Part shown: in pieces, positions 53,205 to 63,012 of the stretch
Position numbering within the stretch: position 1 is the first letter of the stretch
How the letters are laid out: each line of letters begins with the position of its first letter
From: JBELHJ01 sp042091495
GTDB lineage: Bacteria; Bacteroidota; Bacteroidia; Flavobacteriales; Flavobacteriaceae
Direction: 5' to 3'
Assembly (NCBI GenBank): GCA_042091495.1
Contig: JBELHJ010000004.1
Span: 1-64,000 of the forward strand
Length of the DNA: 64,000 nt
Program-made: the position numbers and the translations under genes
Notes under the pieces: model-generated
Databases searched by the model: none
Told to the model about the DNA's origin: nothing
What the model saw: the letters and a program-made list of their open reading frames with translations, nothing else

Positions 53205-55034
53205 ATGACTAATCATTCTATTACAAAAGGACTCGTCTCTTCGAAAGAGATTGCTAAAGCTGTCAAAATGGACAGGTTTGGTTTTTTAGGAACATTTATA
53301 GGGTGGATCTTATTAAAGCTTTTAAAAATATCTACACTTAACAAAATTTACAACCGCAATAGGCATCTTGAAAAACTAGAGTTTATTGATGGTTTATTAG
53401 GTGAGTTTAAAATTAAGTTCGAAATTCCTGAAGAAGATTTTAAGAGACTCCCTAAAGAAGGTCCATATATTACAGTTTCTAATCATCCTCTTGGAGGAAT
53501 AGATGGGATTTTATTATTGAAACTACTTCTAGAAAACAGAAGTGATTTCAAGATTATGGCTAATTTTTTACTTCACAGGATTGAACCACTAAAACCTTAT
53601 ATTCTTCCTGTTAATCCTTTTGAAGATAGAAAAGATGTTAAGTCTAGTGTCACAGGTTTTAAAAATGCTTTAAAGCATCTTAATGAAGGTCATCCACTAG
53701 GGATTTTTCCAGCTGGAGAAGTATCCACTTATAAAGATGGTAAACTTTTAGTAGATAAACCATGGGAAGAAGCAGCAATTAAATTAATTAAACGTTCTGA
53801 AGTTCCTGTAGTTCCTATTTATTTTCATGCTAAAAATAGTAAGCTGTTTTATAAGCTCTCCAAAATTAGTGACACATTTAGAACGGCTAAATTACCTTCA
53901 GAGTTATTAACTCAAAAGCGAAGAACCATAAGAGTAAGGATAGGGAAGCCTATAGCTGTAAAAGAACAATTAGAGCATGATTCTGTTGCTACATTATCAG
54001 AATTTTTAAGGAAAAAGACCTACATGTTATCTAATTCTTTTGATCCGAAAGAGAAATTCCTAGATAATTTAACATCGACCTTAAAGTTACCTAAAACTCC
54101 CAAAAATATTGTAACACCTATTGCTTCGGAATTAATACAGAAAGAGGTTGAGGTTTTGAGACAGAATAACAAGCGTCTTTTACAAAGTAAAAGCTATGAG
54201 GTGTTTTTAGCTCATGCAGATGATATCCCTAATGGATTAAAAGAAATAGGACGACTGAGAGAAATCACTTTTCGAGAAATTGGAGAAGGAACTAATGAGT
54301 CAATTGACTTGGACTCTTTTGATATCTATTATCATCACATGTTTTTATGGGATAATGATTCAAAAGTTATTGCAGGAGCTTATAGAATGGGGTTAGGGTC
54401 TCAGATTTATAAAGCTTATGGGATTAACGGATTCTATTTACAAGACCTTTTTAGATTTGAACCTGAACTTCATAAAATGATGAGTGAGTCAATTGAAATG
54501 GGAAGGGCTTTCATTATTAAAGAATTTCAACAAAAGCCCATGCCATTATTTTTACTTTGGAAAGGTATTGTTCATACAACACTTCGCTATCCAGAACATA
54601 ATTATCTTATTGGCGGTGTAAGCATTAGTAATAAATTTACTAATTTTTCCAAGTCACTAATGATTGAGTTTATGAAGTCTCATTTTTATGACCCCTATGT
54701 GGCTCAATATGTATCACCCAAAAAGGAGTTTAAAGTTAGACTAAAGGATGCTGATAAAGATTTTATTTTTGACGCTTCTAAAGCAGATCTTAATAAATTT
54801 GATAAGATTATTGATGAGGTTGAGCCAGGAAATTTAAGGTTGCCTGTATTGATTAAAAAGTATATTAAACAAAATGCCAGAGTTATTGCTTTCAATGTAG
54901 ATCCTTTGTTTAATAATGCCATTGATGGTCTAATGTATATCAGAATTTCTGATCTTCCAGATAGTACAGTTAGACCAGTAATGGAAGAGTTTCAGGCTGA
55001 GCTTGAAAAAGTTTACAATAATCAGTCTTCTTAG
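53205..55034 (+). CDS. Bifunctional aminolipid acyltransferase, PlsC and OlsB-like fusion (OlsF/GlsF type)
   Basis: A 609-residue fusion. The N-terminal half is a PlsC-type O-acyltransferase, with SNHPLGGIDG near residues 97-106 (an HxxxxD-type motif) and FPAGEVST near 169-176. The C-terminal half from about 330 is a GNAT-like N-acyltransferase of the OlsB kind (EVFLAHADDIPNGLKEIGRLREITFREIGEG, VIAGAYRMGLG). This order matches OlsF- and GlsF-type enzymes that make acylated ornithine or glycine lipids, phosphorus-free membrane lipids of Bacteroidota: the GNAT half attaches a 3-hydroxy fatty acid to the amino group and the PlsC half adds a second acyl chain. Which amino acid is used is not visible. 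It overlaps the convergent dehydrogenase gene by 4 bases. Confidence 0.87.
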   Translation: MTNHSITKGLVSSKEIAKAVKMDRFGFLGTFIGWILLKLLKISTLNKIYNRNRHLEKLEFIDGLLGEFKIKFEIPEEDFKRLPKEGPYITVSNHPLGGIDGILLLKLLLENRSDFKIMANFLLHRIEPLKPYILPVNPFEDRKDVKSSVTGFKNALKHLNEGHPLGIFPAGEVSTYKDGKLLVDKPWEEAAIKLIKRSEVPVVPIYFHAKNSKLFYKLSKISDTFRTAKLPSELLTQKRRTIRVRIGKPIAVKEQLEHDSVATLSEFLRKKTYMLSNSFDPKEKFLDNLTSTLKLPKTPKNIVTPIASELIQKEVEVLRQNNKRLLQSKSYEVFLAHADDIPNGLKEIGRLREITFREIGEGTNESIDLDSFDIYYHHMFLWDNDSKVIAGAYRMGLGSQIYKAYGINGFYLQDLFRFEPELHKMMSESIEMGRAFIIKEFQQKPMPLFLLWKGIVHTTLRYPEHNYLIGGVSISNKFTNFSKSLMIEFMKSHFYDPYVAQYVSPKKEFKVRLKDADKDFIFDASKADLNKFDKIIDEVEPGNLRLPVLIKKYIKQNARVIAFNVDPLFNNAIDGLMYIRISDLPDSTVRPVMEEFQAELEKVYNNQSS

Positions 55035-55972
55035 TGAAAGAATAAGATTTTAATTTTGTCAACGATAACTTGTGCTAGTTTTTCATGACTTTCATAGGTC
55101 CAACCTGCGACGTGAGGTGTCAAAATAACTTTTTCAGAAGCGATTAGGTTTGAAAAATTTTCATCAGGATTGCTACTGTTAAATAATGATTCAAAAGATG
55201 TCTTTTCATATTCTAGAACATCTAGTCCTGCTCCTAAAATTTTACCACTATTAATAGCGTTTAAAACGTCTTTAGTAATAACACTGCTGCCTCTAGCTGT
55301 GTTTATTAACCAAAAAGATTTTGATACACTATCAATAAACGATGCATTTATTAATTGTATTGAACTTTCATTTTGTGGTGTATGAAGGCTAATTACATCC
55401 ACGCGTTTTTTAAATTCTTTAAGTGAAACTTGTTCTGCTAATTCATCACCAACCTCAGGTTCTATATCGTAACAAATAACATCACAATCAAATCCTATAA
55501 GTTTTTTTGCAAATGCTTTACCCATATTTCCATAGCCTATAATACCAATAGTTTTTCCTTCAAGTTCAAAACCTCTATTGATTTCTCTTTGCCAAATGCC
55601 TTCTTTAACTTCGTTGTTAGCTCTAGTAATTTTATTGGTAAGATTTAGTAACAACCCTAGAGTATGTTCTCCTACAGCATTCCTATTGCCTTCAGGAGCT
55701 GAAATAAGATGAATCCCTTTAGATTTGGCATAATCAGTATCTATGTTTTCTAGTCCGGCACCAACTCTAGCGATAAACTTCAAGTTTATAGCTTTATCTA
55801 TAAACTGTCGATCAATTGTGAATCGACTTCTAATTACAATACCATGAAATTCCCCAATAATATTTTCAATGGTATTTTTAGATGATGAAAAGTCACAATG
55901 ATTATTAATATTAAGTTTTTCAAGTGCTGTAAGAAGCAGCGAATGGTTGCTATCTAGATGAAGTACTTTCAT
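55031..55972 (-). CDS. D-2-hydroxyacid dehydrogenase (phosphoglycerate dehydrogenase-like)
   Basis: A 313-residue NAD-dependent enzyme. It has IVIRSRFTID, ARVGAGLENID near residues 68-78, the nucleotide-binding GIIGYGNMG near 139-147, NTARGSSV with the substrate Arg near 221-228, GLDVLEYE with the catalytic Glu region and TPHVAG with the catalytic His near the end. It lacks the C-terminal ACT domain of SerA proper, so it may be a phosphoglycerate dehydrogenase of the short type or act on another 2-hydroxyacid. The ATG at 55972 is preferred over one 21 bases upstream inside mgtE. It follows mgtE by 10 bases. Confidence 0.88.
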   Translation of the reverse strand: MKVLHLDSNHSLLLTALEKLNINNHCDFSSSKNTIENIIGEFHGIVIRSRFTIDRQFIDKAINLKFIARVGAGLENIDTDYAKSKGIHLISAPEGNRNAVGEHTLGLLLNLTNKITRANNEVKEGIWQREINRGFELEGKTIGIIGYGNMGKAFAKKLIGFDCDVICYDIEPEVGDELAEQVSLKEFKKRVDVISLHTPQNESSIQLINASFIDSVSKSFWLINTARGSSVITKDVLNAINSGKILGAGLDVLEYEKTSFESLFNSSNPDENFSNLIASEKVILTPHVAGWTYESHEKLAQVIVDKIKILFFH

Positions 55973-55982
55973 GGATACATAA

Positions 55983-57353
55983 TTAAAATCCAATTATGAA
56001 TTCAGAAATTATGAAAAACAAATAAATACCCAGAATATCATTACTAGTTGTGATAAAAGGTCCTGTAGCAATAGCTGGATCAATTCCTTTTTTATCTAAA
56101 ATTATAGGTACAAATGTGCCAATTAATGCAGCTACAATGATAACACTCATCATTGAAATAGCTATAGCAATACTATGTACAAGTTCTTGATTAATAATGT
56201 AGCCAAATAAAATAACTAACAGGGCTAGCGTAAATCCGTTAATTAAACTTAACCCCACTTCTTTTAGTAATCTGAAAAATAAACTCCCTTTTACATTATT
56301 GTTTGCCAATCCTTGAACAATAATTGCACTCGATTGAACGCCAACATTTCCTGCCATTGCAGCAATGAGCGGGGTATAGAAAAACAACTCAGGTACAGAT
56401 TCCATAATGTGATCAAATCCGCTCATTATAAAAACACTTCCTAATCCACCAAACAAACCAAGAACTAACCAAGGAAGTCTTGCTTTTGTAAGCTCAAAAA
56501 CACTGTCATCAGCCTCAACATCTTGATATATACCTGCTGCTAACTGATAGTCTTTGTCAGCTTCTTCTTTAATAACATCAACAATATCATCAATGGTTAT
56601 TCTACCTAATAAAATTCTATTATCATCAGTAACTGGAATGGCTTCTAAATCATATTTTGTCATAATTTTAGCGACATCTTCAACATCGTCATTTACGTTA
56701 GCATAATCGACATTTGAAATATAGATGTCAGCAATTTTTTGATCACTTTTAGCTGTAATTAAGTCTTTTAAAGAAAGACGACCAATTAGTTCCTCTTTTT
56801 TAGTTACGACATATATAGAATGTACGCGAGTTACATTTTCTGCTTGGGCTCTAATTTTTCTTAAACAACCGCCAACAGTCCAAGTCTCGTAAACTTTAAC
56901 GAGCTCCTTTGCCATAAGTCCACCCGCAGAGTCTTCATCATAATTTAGTAACTCTTTAATTTCAGCCTTAAGTTCTTCATCTTCAATTTTAGAAATTACA
57001 TCTTCTTGACGTTCAACAGGAAGCTCAGCAATAATATCTGTGGCATCATCAGTATCTAATTCTTCAATTTCTTCAGCAATTTCTTTATTAGAAAGACGAT
57101 CCAGAATTTTTTCTCTAATATCCTCATCAATTTCAGTTAAAACATCCGAAGTTTTTTTTGAGTCAAGAAGTTTGATCACATAGATGCTTTCCTCAAAATT
57201 CAGTTCATTTAAAATTTCAGCAATATCTGCATAATGAAAATCATTAAATAACTTCTTGATACCCTGATCATCTTTGATGCCAATAAGACCTTGTACATGG
57301 TCAATGAGCTCTGAGTTAAGTTTAAACTGAATATTTTGATTTTGATCAATCAA
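55983..57353 (-). CDS. mgtE: Magnesium transporter MgtE
   Basis: Mg2+ channel of the MgtE family, 456 residues. The layout is standard: a helical N-domain at about 30-130 (ELDTDDATDIIAELP), two CBS domains at about 135-260 that sense cytosolic Mg2+, and five membrane segments from about 290, with the conserved PLIAAMAGNVGVQSSAIIV and the pore-lining segment near KKGIDPAIATGPFITTSNDILG. It starts with TTG at 57353 since no other start exists before the N-domain. It is followed by rsmA upstream in the same direction (18-base gap). Confidence 0.94.
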   Translation of the reverse strand: MIDQNQNIQFKLNSELIDHVQGLIGIKDDQGIKKLFNDFHYADIAEILNELNFEESIYVIKLLDSKKTSDVLTEIDEDIREKILDRLSNKEIAEEIEELDTDDATDIIAELPVERQEDVISKIEDEELKAEIKELLNYDEDSAGGLMAKELVKVYETWTVGGCLRKIRAQAENVTRVHSIYVVTKKEELIGRLSLKDLITAKSDQKIADIYISNVDYANVNDDVEDVAKIMTKYDLEAIPVTDDNRILLGRITIDDIVDVIKEEADKDYQLAAGIYQDVEADDSVFELTKARLPWLVLGLFGGLGSVFIMSGFDHIMESVPELFFYTPLIAAMAGNVGVQSSAIIVQGLANNNVKGSLFFRLLKEVGLSLINGFTLALLVILFGYIINQELVHSIAIAISMMSVIIVAALIGTFVPIILDKKGIDPAIATGPFITTSNDILGIYLFFIISEFIIGF

Positions 57354-57371
57354 ACGTTTCTAAATTATAGA

Positions 57372-58145
57372 TTAGTTAATAGTTTGAATTAATAAAGTGA
57401 GATTTATAAAGTCTTCGACACTGATTTGCTCAGGTCTCAAGTCAAATATACTATTTGCTTTTAAATTATCTGTTAAGTTGAAAACTTTTAAGCTATTTCT
57501 CAATGTTTTTCTTCTTTGATTAAAAGCACTCTTTACTACTTTAAAGAAAAGTTTTTCATCACAAGCGAGTTTAAAATCTGCTTTCCTTTTCAAAATTAGA
57601 ACACCAGAATCTACTTTAGGAGGCGGATTAAAAACATGAGGAGGTACAGTAAAAAGATATTCAGCATCATAGAATGCTTGCACCAATACAGAAAGTATTC
57701 CGTAAGATTTACTGCCTTTTTTTTCACAAATTCTTTGAGCAACTTCTTTTTGAAACATTCCTGAAAATTCAGGAATTTGATCTCGCATTTCAAGTGTTTT
57801 AAAAACAATTTGAGAGGAGATATTGTATGGATAATTGCCAATTATGGCAAAAGGTTGATCATTAAAAATACATTTCAAATCATATTTTAAAAAATCCTCT
57901 TCAATCACACGATTTGCAAGAGTTAAAAAATTACTTTTTAGATATGCGACCGACTCTTTGTCAATTTCTATAACATGAGTTGTTACTTTCTTGTCCAAGA
58001 GATATTTTGTCAAGACCCCCATTCCAGGGCCTATTTCAAGTATATTTTCGTAGTTTTTAAGACTCAGAGAATCTGCTATTTTTTGAGCAATATTTTCATC
58101 TCTTAAAAAATGTTGTCCCAGATGTTTTTTCGCCTTGACAGTCAT
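57372..58145 (-). CDS. rsmA: 16S rRNA (adenine1518/1519-N6) dimethyltransferase
   Basis: RsmA (KsgA) adds four methyl groups to two adenosines near the 3' end of 16S rRNA, a late step in small-subunit assembly. The 257-residue protein opens with [11 protein letters not shown], has the SAM-binding [10 protein letters not shown] near residues 37-46, IEIDK near 59, a NYPYNISSQ motif IV (usually NLPY) near 105-113 and [10 protein letters not shown] near 213. Length is normal. It lies 7 bases after the DUF4286 gene. Confidence 0.95.
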   Translation of the reverse strand: MTVKAKKHLGQHFLRDENIAQKIADSLSLKNYENILEIGPGMGVLTKYLLDKKVTTHVIEIDKESVAYLKSNFLTLANRVIEEDFLKYDLKCIFNDQPFAIIGNYPYNISSQIVFKTLEMRDQIPEFSGMFQKEVAQRICEKKGSKSYGILSVLVQAFYDAEYLFTVPPHVFNPPPKVDSGVLILKRKADFKLACDEKLFFKVVKSAFNQRRKTLRNSLKVFNLTDNLKANSIFDLRPEQISVEDFINLTLLIQTIN

Positions 58146-58152
58146 TACAGGT

Positions 58153-58476
58153 TTAATTAAAATTTACGGTGTATTCATCTACTATTTCAAGTTCTGTTCT
58201 AAAAGCTAGCATTTTATCTCCAAACTTAGATAATCCATCTTTCCTAAGTTTTTCAGCATCATTTTCATAATAAGCTTTAAGCGCTTCTTTAGAAATAGCG
58301 CGATATTGAATGGAATAAGTCTGTCCTCCCATTTGCTCCTCAACCAACACTTTTGTGAGTTTAGCTTCTGAAAACTTTCCTGTAGCTAATACTTGAGGAA
58401 TATGTTCTTTAATCCACACTAACCATTGATCAACTATACTATCGTGTATATTAACTGTTACATTGTATATAATCAT
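58153..58476 (-). CDS. DUF4286 family protein
   Basis: A 107-residue soluble protein of the DUF4286 family, small alpha-beta proteins related in fold to ferredoxin-like dimeric barrels. Visible features are [30 protein letters not shown] at the start and [14 protein letters not shown] in the middle. The ATG at 58476 is favoured over an upstream TTG. It sits 7 bases before rsmA, suggesting a shared transcript, but its role is unknown. Confidence 0.87.
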   Translation of the reverse strand: MIIYNVTVNIHDSIVDQWLVWIKEHIPQVLATGKFSEAKLTKVLVEEQMGGQTYSIQYRAISKEALKAYYENDAEKLRKDGLSKFGDKMLAFRTELEIVDEYTVNFN

Positions 58477-58549
58477 ACTCAAAATATTTTATGCAAAAAA
58501 AGACACTTTATTAGAAATTAAAAAGTTTTAATGCCTTTTGATGGAATTA

Positions 58550-60322
58550 TCAGATATCAGGCATTAAACTTCTGTAGCGTTTTCTTGATTCAACAAGATG
58601 AATACTATTTTCTAAATTAAATAGGATATATTCATAACATCTTTTAGCTTCTTCTGTATTGTTAAATATAGTTTCATAAAGAATACCAAGTCTATAATAA
58701 GCATCATCTAATAAAATACTCTCTTTAAATTCTTCAATAATTTTGGTATAATTCTCAATAGCTTTATCATATTTTTTTTGGGTTTCATAAATAGAGCCCA
58801 TTTTAAAGATAGCATCATCTACAATGGCCTCTTCTTTGTGGTTTTCTGTAATATTACTAAGAACCTCTATAGCTTTTGTGGTTTTTTTTTGAAACTGTAA
58901 AAGACTGGCTTTAGAAAAAGCATTTAGGGCCACTTGTAAAGAGTCTTCGTATTTATGATCTGAAATTACAAGTTTAAGCTCAAGTGCATCATTAGCAATG
59001 AGTTGAGAAATTGAGGATTTTAAAACTTTTAATTGCGTCTCTGCCCATTTAAAATCGCCTTTATAAAAACTGGTCTTGGCGACCCGAAATCGTGCTTCTT
59101 GAGCAATTGGGCTGTTTTTTAGTGATAATTGAACCTGAGTATAGTAGATTAATGCCTCGTCAAAACGTTCTTGATATACTAAAATGTCTCCTAGTGCTAA
59201 TTTTATTTGAGCTATAGATGTTATTGGGTAGGAAATATTAAGCTTTTCTTTTAAAATTGAAGTGGCCTCAACTGAATTCCCTTGTTCAAAACATAAAAAC
59301 CTGGCATAATCAATAATTATTGGCACCAATGCTCGGTTTTGATTGTATTTCAATATGAGAGTCTCATATAATAGGTTGATTTCAGGATATTGTTCCTTGT
59401 TGGCATCATTAACTTTTATATTTAATGATTTTTGATTTGCCAATAACTGTATATCAATTGATGGACATCGTTCAATAATGAAATTATATATAGAAGACGC
59501 TAGGTTAAAATCTCCTGATTTCTCAGTAAGTCTGGCTAATTCTATTAATTGATAGTAAGTTCCTTCCTCTCTGCTTAGAATTGCTTTTTCTTGAATAAAT
59601 GCTTTTTTGTATTGCTTTTCAATAATGTATAGCCAGCTTAGTAATTTATTGTAGGTAGTATCAGGATCTTGCTGAATATTTAAAACAAGCTTTTCTTTAA
59701 GTAGTTGATTGTTTTGATTAATTTTTTCTTCTGTAAGAAATGGATATAGTTTAACTTTTATAGTGTTAAGAGCTGAGGGGTCTATTTTTAAGTAATTAAT
59801 GTAAGTATCAATCATTAAACTTATATTCCCTTGCTCACCATAAAGTCTAGCCAAGTTTATTTGAAAGTTAGGATTTTCAGATAGTTCAGCTGCTATTTCA
59901 TAGGATTTAACTGCTTTATCTATTAATCCAAATTGTTCAAATTGTCTCGCAACTACGTAAACATTGTTAGTATTTTGCACAATACTTTCATGACATTTTT
60001 CAAATGTAGAGTCAGCCATATTCTCTTTTCCCATTAACAAATAATTATAACCTAGATAAACTAATAGGGCTTTAGAGTTATTAATCAGCATGGTTTTTTC
60101 TATAAGCACTTTTGCTTCCTTATAGCGTTCTAATTGCTGAAAACATGAAATAATTCTCGTAGTGTAGGAATAACTTTTGGGGCTTTTTTTAAGCAGTGCC
60201 TGATACATTTCTAATGCCTCAGTAAATTTTGATTCTTTGAAAGCCTCATCCGCTTTTATTGCATTTTGGGCATTTATTGCCATTGTAAAAATTAAAAATA
60301 AATAAAGAATGCACTGCTTCAT
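58550..60322 (-). CDS. Exported TPR-repeat protein
   Basis: A 590-residue protein with a signal peptide (MKQCILYL to AINAQ) followed almost entirely by tetratricopeptide repeats (EAFKESKFTEALEMYQALL, ALIYYTQVQLSLKNSP, AIENYTKIIEEFKESILLDDAYYRLG). The C-terminal repeats resemble the outer-membrane assembly and cell-division type, but no known family name is certain. Being exported, it is likely periplasmic. It follows serS and its terminator, so expression may depend on a weak promoter or on readthrough. Confidence 0.85.
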   Translation of the reverse strand: MKQCILYLFLIFTMAINAQNAIKADEAFKESKFTEALEMYQALLKKSPKSYSYTTRIISCFQQLERYKEAKVLIEKTMLINNSKALLVYLGYNYLLMGKENMADSTFEKCHESIVQNTNNVYVVARQFEQFGLIDKAVKSYEIAAELSENPNFQINLARLYGEQGNISLMIDTYINYLKIDPSALNTIKVKLYPFLTEEKINQNNQLLKEKLVLNIQQDPDTTYNKLLSWLYIIEKQYKKAFIQEKAILSREEGTYYQLIELARLTEKSGDFNLASSIYNFIIERCPSIDIQLLANQKSLNIKVNDANKEQYPEINLLYETLILKYNQNRALVPIIIDYARFLCFEQGNSVEATSILKEKLNISYPITSIAQIKLALGDILVYQERFDEALIYYTQVQLSLKNSPIAQEARFRVAKTSFYKGDFKWAETQLKVLKSSISQLIANDALELKLVISDHKYEDSLQVALNAFSKASLLQFQKKTTKAIEVLSNITENHKEEAIVDDAIFKMGSIYETQKKYDKAIENYTKIIEEFKESILLDDAYYRLGILYETIFNNTEEAKRCYEYILFNLENSIHLVESRKRYRSLMPDI

Positions 60323-60347
60323 AAATTCAAGATACATATAAAATAAA

Positions 60348-60378
60348 AATGCCAGATAAAATCTGGCATTAAAAAAAT
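60348..60378 (-). terminator. Terminator after serS
   Basis: AATGCCAGAT/ATCTGGCATT stem of 10 base pairs with a 3-base loop in an A/T-rich context, between serS and the TPR gene on the same strand. The T-tract on the minus strand is short and interrupted, so termination may be partial. Confidence 0.7.
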
Positions 60379-60386
60379 AAATGGAT

Positions 60387-61658
60387 TTAATCTATAATGT
60401 TAAATCCAGTATATGGAATTAATACTTCAGGTATTTTAATCCCATCAGGAGTTTGATAATTTTCAAGAATTCCAGCCAATACTCTTGGTAAAGCTAATGC
60501 GCTTCCATTAAGTGTGTGACATAATTCATTTTTCCCTTCTTTATTTTTAAAACGTAATTTTAATCTGTTAGCTTGAAAGGTTTCAAAATTAGAAACAGAT
60601 GAAATTTCTAACCATTTATCTTGAGCGGTTGAGAATACTTCAAAATCATAGGTCAAAGTCGCAGTAAATCCAAGGTCTCCTCCACAAAGTCTTAAAATAC
60701 GATATGGTAACTTCAAATCTTTTAAAATAGATTTCACGTGATCTACCATGCCATCAAGGGCTGAATAGGATTGGTCTGGGTGTTCAATTCTTAAAATTTC
60801 AACTTTATCAAATTGGTGCAGTCTGTTAAGGCCTCTAACATGAGCTCCATAACTTCCAGCTTCTCTTCTAAAGCATGGCGTATATCCGGTAGCGGTGATA
60901 GGTAAATCAGAAGCGCTCACTAAATCACCTCTAAACAAATTAGTAGCAGGTACTTCAGCTGTTGGGATAAGGTATAAATTATCTTCGGTAACATGGTACA
61001 TTTGTCCTTCTTTATCTGGTAATTGCCCAGTTCCAAAACCTGAAGCTTCATTCACAAGATGAGGCAATTGATATTCTTTATAACCTGCTTCCGTATTTTT
61101 ATCTAAAAAATAACTGATCAAGGCTCTTTGTAATCTGGCACCTTTACCTTTATAGACTGGAAATCCAGCTCCAGTAATTTTATTACCCAATTCAAAATCT
61201 ATAATATCATATTTTTTTGCAAGTTCCCAATGCGGAAGGGCACCATCAAATAACTGAGGAATTTTACCTTCAGAATAAACCTCAAGATTGTCTTCGTCTG
61301 AATTCCCTGAAGGAACACTATCATGAGGGATATTAGGAATTTTATACAATAATTCATTGAGGGCGTCAGCAGTTTGACTAAGCAAATCAGTCAAGGATTT
61401 TGATGTCTCTTTAAGCTGACCTGTTTTTTCTTTAAGAAGATTTGCTTTTTGAGTTTCACCATTTTTAAAAAGTATTCCTATTTCTTTTGAAAGCGTATTT
61501 GATTCTGATAAAACTTGATCTAATTTTGTTTGGGTCTGTCTGCGTTTTTCATCCAAAGCCAATACCTCATCAAAAAGAGGAGCTGCATCAATATTTCGCT
61601 TAGCTAACTGGTCAATAGCATTCTCTCTATTTGCTTTGATGTAAGGAACTTGTAACAT
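60387..61658 (-). CDS. serS: Seryl-tRNA synthetase
   Basis: Charges tRNA(Ser). The 423-residue protein has the N-terminal antiparallel coiled coil (about 30-100) that grips the long variable arm of tRNA(Ser), motif 2 with TAEVPATNLFRGD and FRREAGSYGAHVRGLNRLHQF near 260-280, and motif 3 with NGSALALPRVLAGILENYQ near 380-400. Length is standard. A -7 element lies just upstream. Confidence 0.96.
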   Translation of the reverse strand: MLQVPYIKANRENAIDQLAKRNIDAAPLFDEVLALDEKRRQTQTKLDQVLSESNTLSKEIGILFKNGETQKANLLKEKTGQLKETSKSLTDLLSQTADALNELLYKIPNIPHDSVPSGNSDEDNLEVYSEGKIPQLFDGALPHWELAKKYDIIDFELGNKITGAGFPVYKGKGARLQRALISYFLDKNTEAGYKEYQLPHLVNEASGFGTGQLPDKEGQMYHVTEDNLYLIPTAEVPATNLFRGDLVSASDLPITATGYTPCFRREAGSYGAHVRGLNRLHQFDKVEILRIEHPDQSYSALDGMVDHVKSILKDLKLPYRILRLCGGDLGFTATLTYDFEVFSTAQDKWLEISSVSNFETFQANRLKLRFKNKEGKNELCHTLNGSALALPRVLAGILENYQTPDGIKIPEVLIPYTGFNIID

Positions 61659-61676
61659 GGTATAAAATTTAAGCTA

Positions 61677-61684
61677 CAAACTTA
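61677..61684 (-). promoter_or_regulatory. -7 promoter element of serS (TAAGTTTG)
   Basis: Minus-strand TAAGTTTG fits TAnnTTTG, 18 bases before the serS ATG. No -33 box at the right distance is clear. Confidence 0.5.
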
Positions 61685-61701
61685 CTAAATTGGCTCAAAT
61701 A

Positions 61702-63012
61702 TTATGGCGCATTTGAGGGTAAAATCCATGGGTGATGTTTGAAGTGACTCCATGAAGTTGCTGCTAAGTCTTTTTTGGAATCAATAAAGGTTTTATATGG
61801 TTTACCATTAACACTTACTTTACTATGTATATAGACCGATATACTATCACCTTTATTTGCGTATTCTTTTTTTAGCCGTTGAGCAAATTGCCACATGAAA
61901 TCAGGTTTTGTAGCCAGATTTTTTTGTTGCTTCGCAGTGAGGTATTTATTGAGTTTGACTTTAAAATTACGGTTGTAAGTATGGTTGAATATATGAACCT
62001 TACAAACTCCTGTTTTGGCTCTTAACATCATTCTCCAAGCCAATCTGTGTCCTTCTTCTGTCCATAAAACATCATCTTTAATAAGCCAATGTCTTAATGG
62101 AAGAACAATCTGAATGATTAGATAAGTAACAATGCATAATTTTGTCAATTTTTTGTAGTTGAAATTTAGATTTTTTGTTTGTTGGTTTTTTGATTTAAAA
62201 AAGATTTTTTCCACTCTTTCTGGTTGAATGAAAAATATCAAAAACCCTAATGATAAGAATGGGAAAATTCCAATTTGAAATACAATTGCGTTGAAAAGAT
62301 GGAAGAAAAAAGAAGTAATTACCCCAAAAATACGAGTGGGTCTAAAAAGCAAAATAGGAATTATTAACCCATCAAAAAGAATACCTCCATAGGTTAAAAA
62401 CAATTGTAAATTTTCAGATTGCAATAATCTACCAATTAAGAAGTAGTCTGCTTTGTTTCGCATTAAAATTTCCATTGTGGTTCCATTTAACCAATCGGGA
62501 TAAATTTTAGCTAGAGCTCCAAATGTATAAACTATCCATAATTGACAAATTATAAGAACTAAACACCAGTTTGGCATTAAGGCATTATAACTTTTTGGAT
62601 TAATTTTTACATCCAGTGAAAGTCTTTTGTTAGCTGGTAAAAAACACATTATATAGGCAATTAGCATTAGCAAATAATAATGGTTATTGTATGATGATTT
62701 TTGCATTAGATACGAACCAGACCATAGGAATGCAAATCCCAGCATACTCCAACGGTATTTGTATCCAATACTGATGCATATCCCAAGAAGGCCCATAATT
62801 ACATAGTAGTAATACATGCCATTGCCTTCTATAGGTTGTAACCACTCAAAACCAACAAAACTAAAAGTAAATTGCGGCTCAATGAAAACGCGTTTAACCC
62901 AACCGGTAGCAATAGCTCCAAAACTTTCGATAGCTATAAGAGCTCCTAAAATTATTCTAAATACAATTAGAGCGCTATTGTTAATGGGTTTAAAAAAGAA
63001 CCGGTTAAACAT
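61702..63012 (-). CDS. HTTM (vitamin K-dependent gamma-carboxylase-like) membrane protein
   Basis: A 436-residue integral membrane protein of the HTTM family, relatives of vitamin K-dependent gamma-carboxylase. It has about eight membrane segments between residues 12 and 310, with conserved features such as RIILGALIAIES, the aromatic-rich FVGFEWLQP and the PSYL-like GSYLMQKSSYNNHYYLLML region, and a hydrophilic C-terminal 130 residues (RLAWRMMLRAKTGVCKVHI, PDFMWQFAQRLKKEY). Bacterial members are widespread but their substrates are unknown. It overlaps ribF by 8 bases, so the two are translationally coupled. Confidence 0.85.
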   Translation of the reverse strand: MFNRFFFKPINNSALIVFRIILGALIAIESFGAIATGWVKRVFIEPQFTFSFVGFEWLQPIEGNGMYYYYVIMGLLGICISIGYKYRWSMLGFAFLWSGSYLMQKSSYNNHYYLLMLIAYIMCFLPANKRLSLDVKINPKSYNALMPNWCLVLIICQLWIVYTFGALAKIYPDWLNGTTMEILMRNKADYFLIGRLLQSENLQLFLTYGGILFDGLIIPILLFRPTRIFGVITSFFFHLFNAIVFQIGIFPFLSLGFLIFFIQPERVEKIFFKSKNQQTKNLNFNYKKLTKLCIVTYLIIQIVLPLRHWLIKDDVLWTEEGHRLAWRMMLRAKTGVCKVHIFNHTYNRNFKVKLNKYLTAKQQKNLATKPDFMWQFAQRLKKEYANKGDSISVYIHSKVSVNGKPYKTFIDSKKDLAATSWSHFKHHPWILPSNAP

